This document shows, piece by piece, positions 62,884 through 64,000 of a stretch of DNA of 64,000 nucleotides; position 1 is the stretch's first letter; each line of letters starts with the position of its first letter. The notes beneath the pieces are model-generated. The model saw nothing but the letters and a program-made list of their open reading frames with translations, was not told the origin of the DNA and did not search any database. Made by a program: the position numbers and the translations under genes. This DNA is from Stakelama portus (lineage in GTDB: Bacteria > Pseudomonadota > Alphaproteobacteria > Sphingomonadales > Sphingomonadaceae): assembly GCF_003171655.1 (NCBI RefSeq), contig NZ_QFZL01000005.1:1-64000 (forward strand). The letters run 5' to 3'.

Positions 62884-63824
62884 TGCGCGAAGGCGAAAAG
62901 GATCCGGGCCTCTATGATTTCCGGCCGTATCGCGACCGGACCAGGCTCGAATGGCCCGATGGCAAGAAAGTCGCCGTCTGGGTGTCGCCCAATCTCGAAT
63001 TTTACGAGATCGACCCGCCCGCCAATCCGCATCGCAAAAGCTGGCCCAAGCCGCATCCCGATGTGGTCGGTTATGGCCATCGCGATTACGCCAACCGCAT
63101 CGGCCATTGGCGCATGGCCGAAGTCATGGAAAAACACGGTTTCAAGGGATCGGTGTCGCTCTCGGTGGCGCTTTGCCAGCACCACCCGGACGTAGTGGCG
63201 AATGCCAATGATCTGGGCTGGGAATTCTTCAGCCACGGCATTTACAACACGCGCTACAGCTATGGCATGGATGAAGCGCAGGAACGCGCGATCATCGAGG
63301 ATTCGATTCGGACGGTCCGCGACGCCACCGGCCAGACGATCAAGGGCTGGCTCGCGCCCGCGCTTACCCACACGCCGCGCACGCTCGATCTGATCGCCGA
63401 ATATGGCATGACCTATACCTGCGATCTCTATCACGACGATCAGCCGGCGCCGGTGCATGTGAAGTCGGGCAAGCTCGTCTCGATGCCCTACAGCATCGAA
63501 GTGAACGACCATTATGGCTTCTTCGTCTATAACATGAGCCCGCGCGAATATGCCGATACGCTGAAGCGCCAATATGACCGGCTGGCCGCCGAAGCCGAAG
63601 CGAGCGACGGGCCGGGCGGCACGGTGATGTGCATTCCGCTGCACAGCTATCTGATCGCCCAGCCGCACCGGATCGGCCCGTTCGAGGATGTGCTGCGCCA
63701 CATCGCTGCCGATGGCCGCGCGTGGATCACCCGATCGGGTGACATCGCCGATCATTTCCTGTCGCATGGCGGCTATGACGCCGTCGCCGCCGACGCAGCC
63801 CGTTATGCAAAGGGTGACGCATGA
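62883..63824 (+). CDS. Polysaccharide-deacetylase-fold (PuuE-like) amidohydrolase (1)
   Basis: A 313-residue NodB-fold hydrolase. GHRDYANRIGHWRMAEVMEKHGF, NANDLGWEFFSHGIYNTRYSYGM and GWLAPALTHTPRTLDLIAEYG match the metal-free or loosely metal-binding PuuE/allantoinase branch rather than chitin deacetylases. There is no signal peptide, so it is cytosolic. Such enzymes open cyclic amides or imides. Followed by an amidase and a lyase, ring opening of a cyclic imide is a reasonable idea. ATGA overlap with a second homologous gene. Confidence 0.7.
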   Translation: MREGEKDPGLYDFRPYRDRTRLEWPDGKKVAVWVSPNLEFYEIDPPANPHRKSWPKPHPDVVGYGHRDYANRIGHWRMAEVMEKHGFKGSVSLSVALCQHHPDVVANANDLGWEFFSHGIYNTRYSYGMDEAQERAIIEDSIRTVRDATGQTIKGWLAPALTHTPRTLDLIAEYGMTYTCDLYHDDQPAPVHVKSGKLVSMPYSIEVNDHYGFFVYNMSPREYADTLKRQYDRLAAEAEASDGPGGTVMCIPLHSYLIAQPHRIGPFEDVLRHIAADGRAWITRSGDIADHFLSHGGYDAVAADAARYAKGDA

Positions 63825-64000
63825 GCCTCGATCCCGCCTATCTCGAATATCCCAAGCGGCGCGAGGGCATGGACCATGACCTCTACACGCCTTCGCCGAT
63901 GCCGAGCCGCAAACCGGTTGCGTGGCCGGGAGGCAAGCCGGTTGCAGTTACGCTGCTGGTCAATCTGGAATGGTTTCCGATCACGCCGGAGGACAAGCCG
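63821..64000 (+). CDS. Polysaccharide-deacetylase-fold amidohydrolase (2), cut by window end
   Basis: Only the first 60 codons are present. DPAYLEYPKRREGMDHDLY and WPGGKPVAVTLLVNLEWFP correspond to the N-terminus of the preceding protein (RLEWPDGKKVAVWVSPNLEFY), so it is a tandem relative. The two may form a heteromer or act on successive compounds. The rest is outside the window. Confidence 0.6.
   Translation, partial: MSLDPAYLEYPKRREGMDHDLYTPSPMPSRKPVAWPGGKPVAVTLLVNLEWFPITPEDKP

Noticed and set aside
1..64000. CRISPR arrays, rRNA operons, riboswitches or replication origin
   Set aside because: No regularly spaced repeats, rRNA sequences or recognisable riboswitch or origin motifs were seen while reading the window.

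Overview
The window is GC-rich, densely coded DNA from what looks like a sphingomonad (Alphaproteobacteria). The reasons are the abundance of TonB-dependent receptors, secreted peptidases and acyl-CoA enzymes, a BapA-type beta-aminopeptidase of the kind described from Sphingosinicella, and the sphingomonad flavour of the IS remnants. This assignment is inferred from gene content, not from a marker gene.

Region by region. (1) 0.1-6.8 kb is the end of a surface-polysaccharide locus: a Tat-type clan GH-A hydrolase, a serine-acetyltransferase-like LbH enzyme, a Wzx-type flippase, an O-antigen polymerase/ligase and a family 2 glycosyltransferase. An acyltransferase gene here has been cut off by an IS5-like fragment. 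(2) 6.8-7.9 kb is an IS graveyard (an IS66 tnpA remnant broken by an IS3-type fragment) followed by a non-coding stretch with a weak tRNA-3'-end-like sequence. (3) 7.9-30.4 kb is the most interesting part. It holds a D-amino acid dehydrogenase, an N-acyl-D-amino acid deacylase, three SxxK serine hydrolases, a penicillin-acylase-type Ntn hydrolase, a BapA/DmpA-type aminopeptidase, two TonB receptors, an MFS transporter, an acyl-CoA ligase, a MaoC-like dehydratase, a Kbl-type enzyme, two further oxidoreductases and a TetR regulator. Five copies of one 14-bp pseudopalindrome, TGAYGYYRRTRTCA or close to it, lie in the promoters of these transcription units, at four of them on the -10 hexamer. I read this as a single TetR regulon for uptake and dismantling of an N-acylated peptide containing D- and/or beta-amino acids.

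(4) 30.4-48.0 kb is acyl-CoA catabolism: SDRs, enoyl-CoA hydratases, acyl-CoA synthetase, a carboxylase made of three separate polypeptides, a beta-keto acid cleavage enzyme, an isovaleryl-CoA-dehydrogenase-like enzyme, CoA transferase, a CitE-like lyase, overlapping IclR and TetR regulators, and a two-subunit PimC/PimD-like acyl-CoA dehydrogenase. (5) 48.1-57.7 kb is a second peptide-utilisation block: a large TonB receptor with an S9D peptidase, an AraC regulator and a secreted M14 metallopeptidase. (6) 58.0-64.0 kb holds a LeuCD-like hydratase pair and a CaiB/BaiF CoA transferase on the minus strand, divergent from an HMG-CoA-lyase-like enzyme, an isochorismatase-fold amidase and two polysaccharide-deacetylase-fold hydrolases (the last cut by the window edge). 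Together they could take an amide or imide to citraconate, citramalyl-CoA, then pyruvate and acetyl-CoA.

Many adjacent genes overlap by ATGA, GTGA or TGATG, so operons are easy to delimit. No rRNA, complete tRNA, CRISPR array or replication origin was seen.
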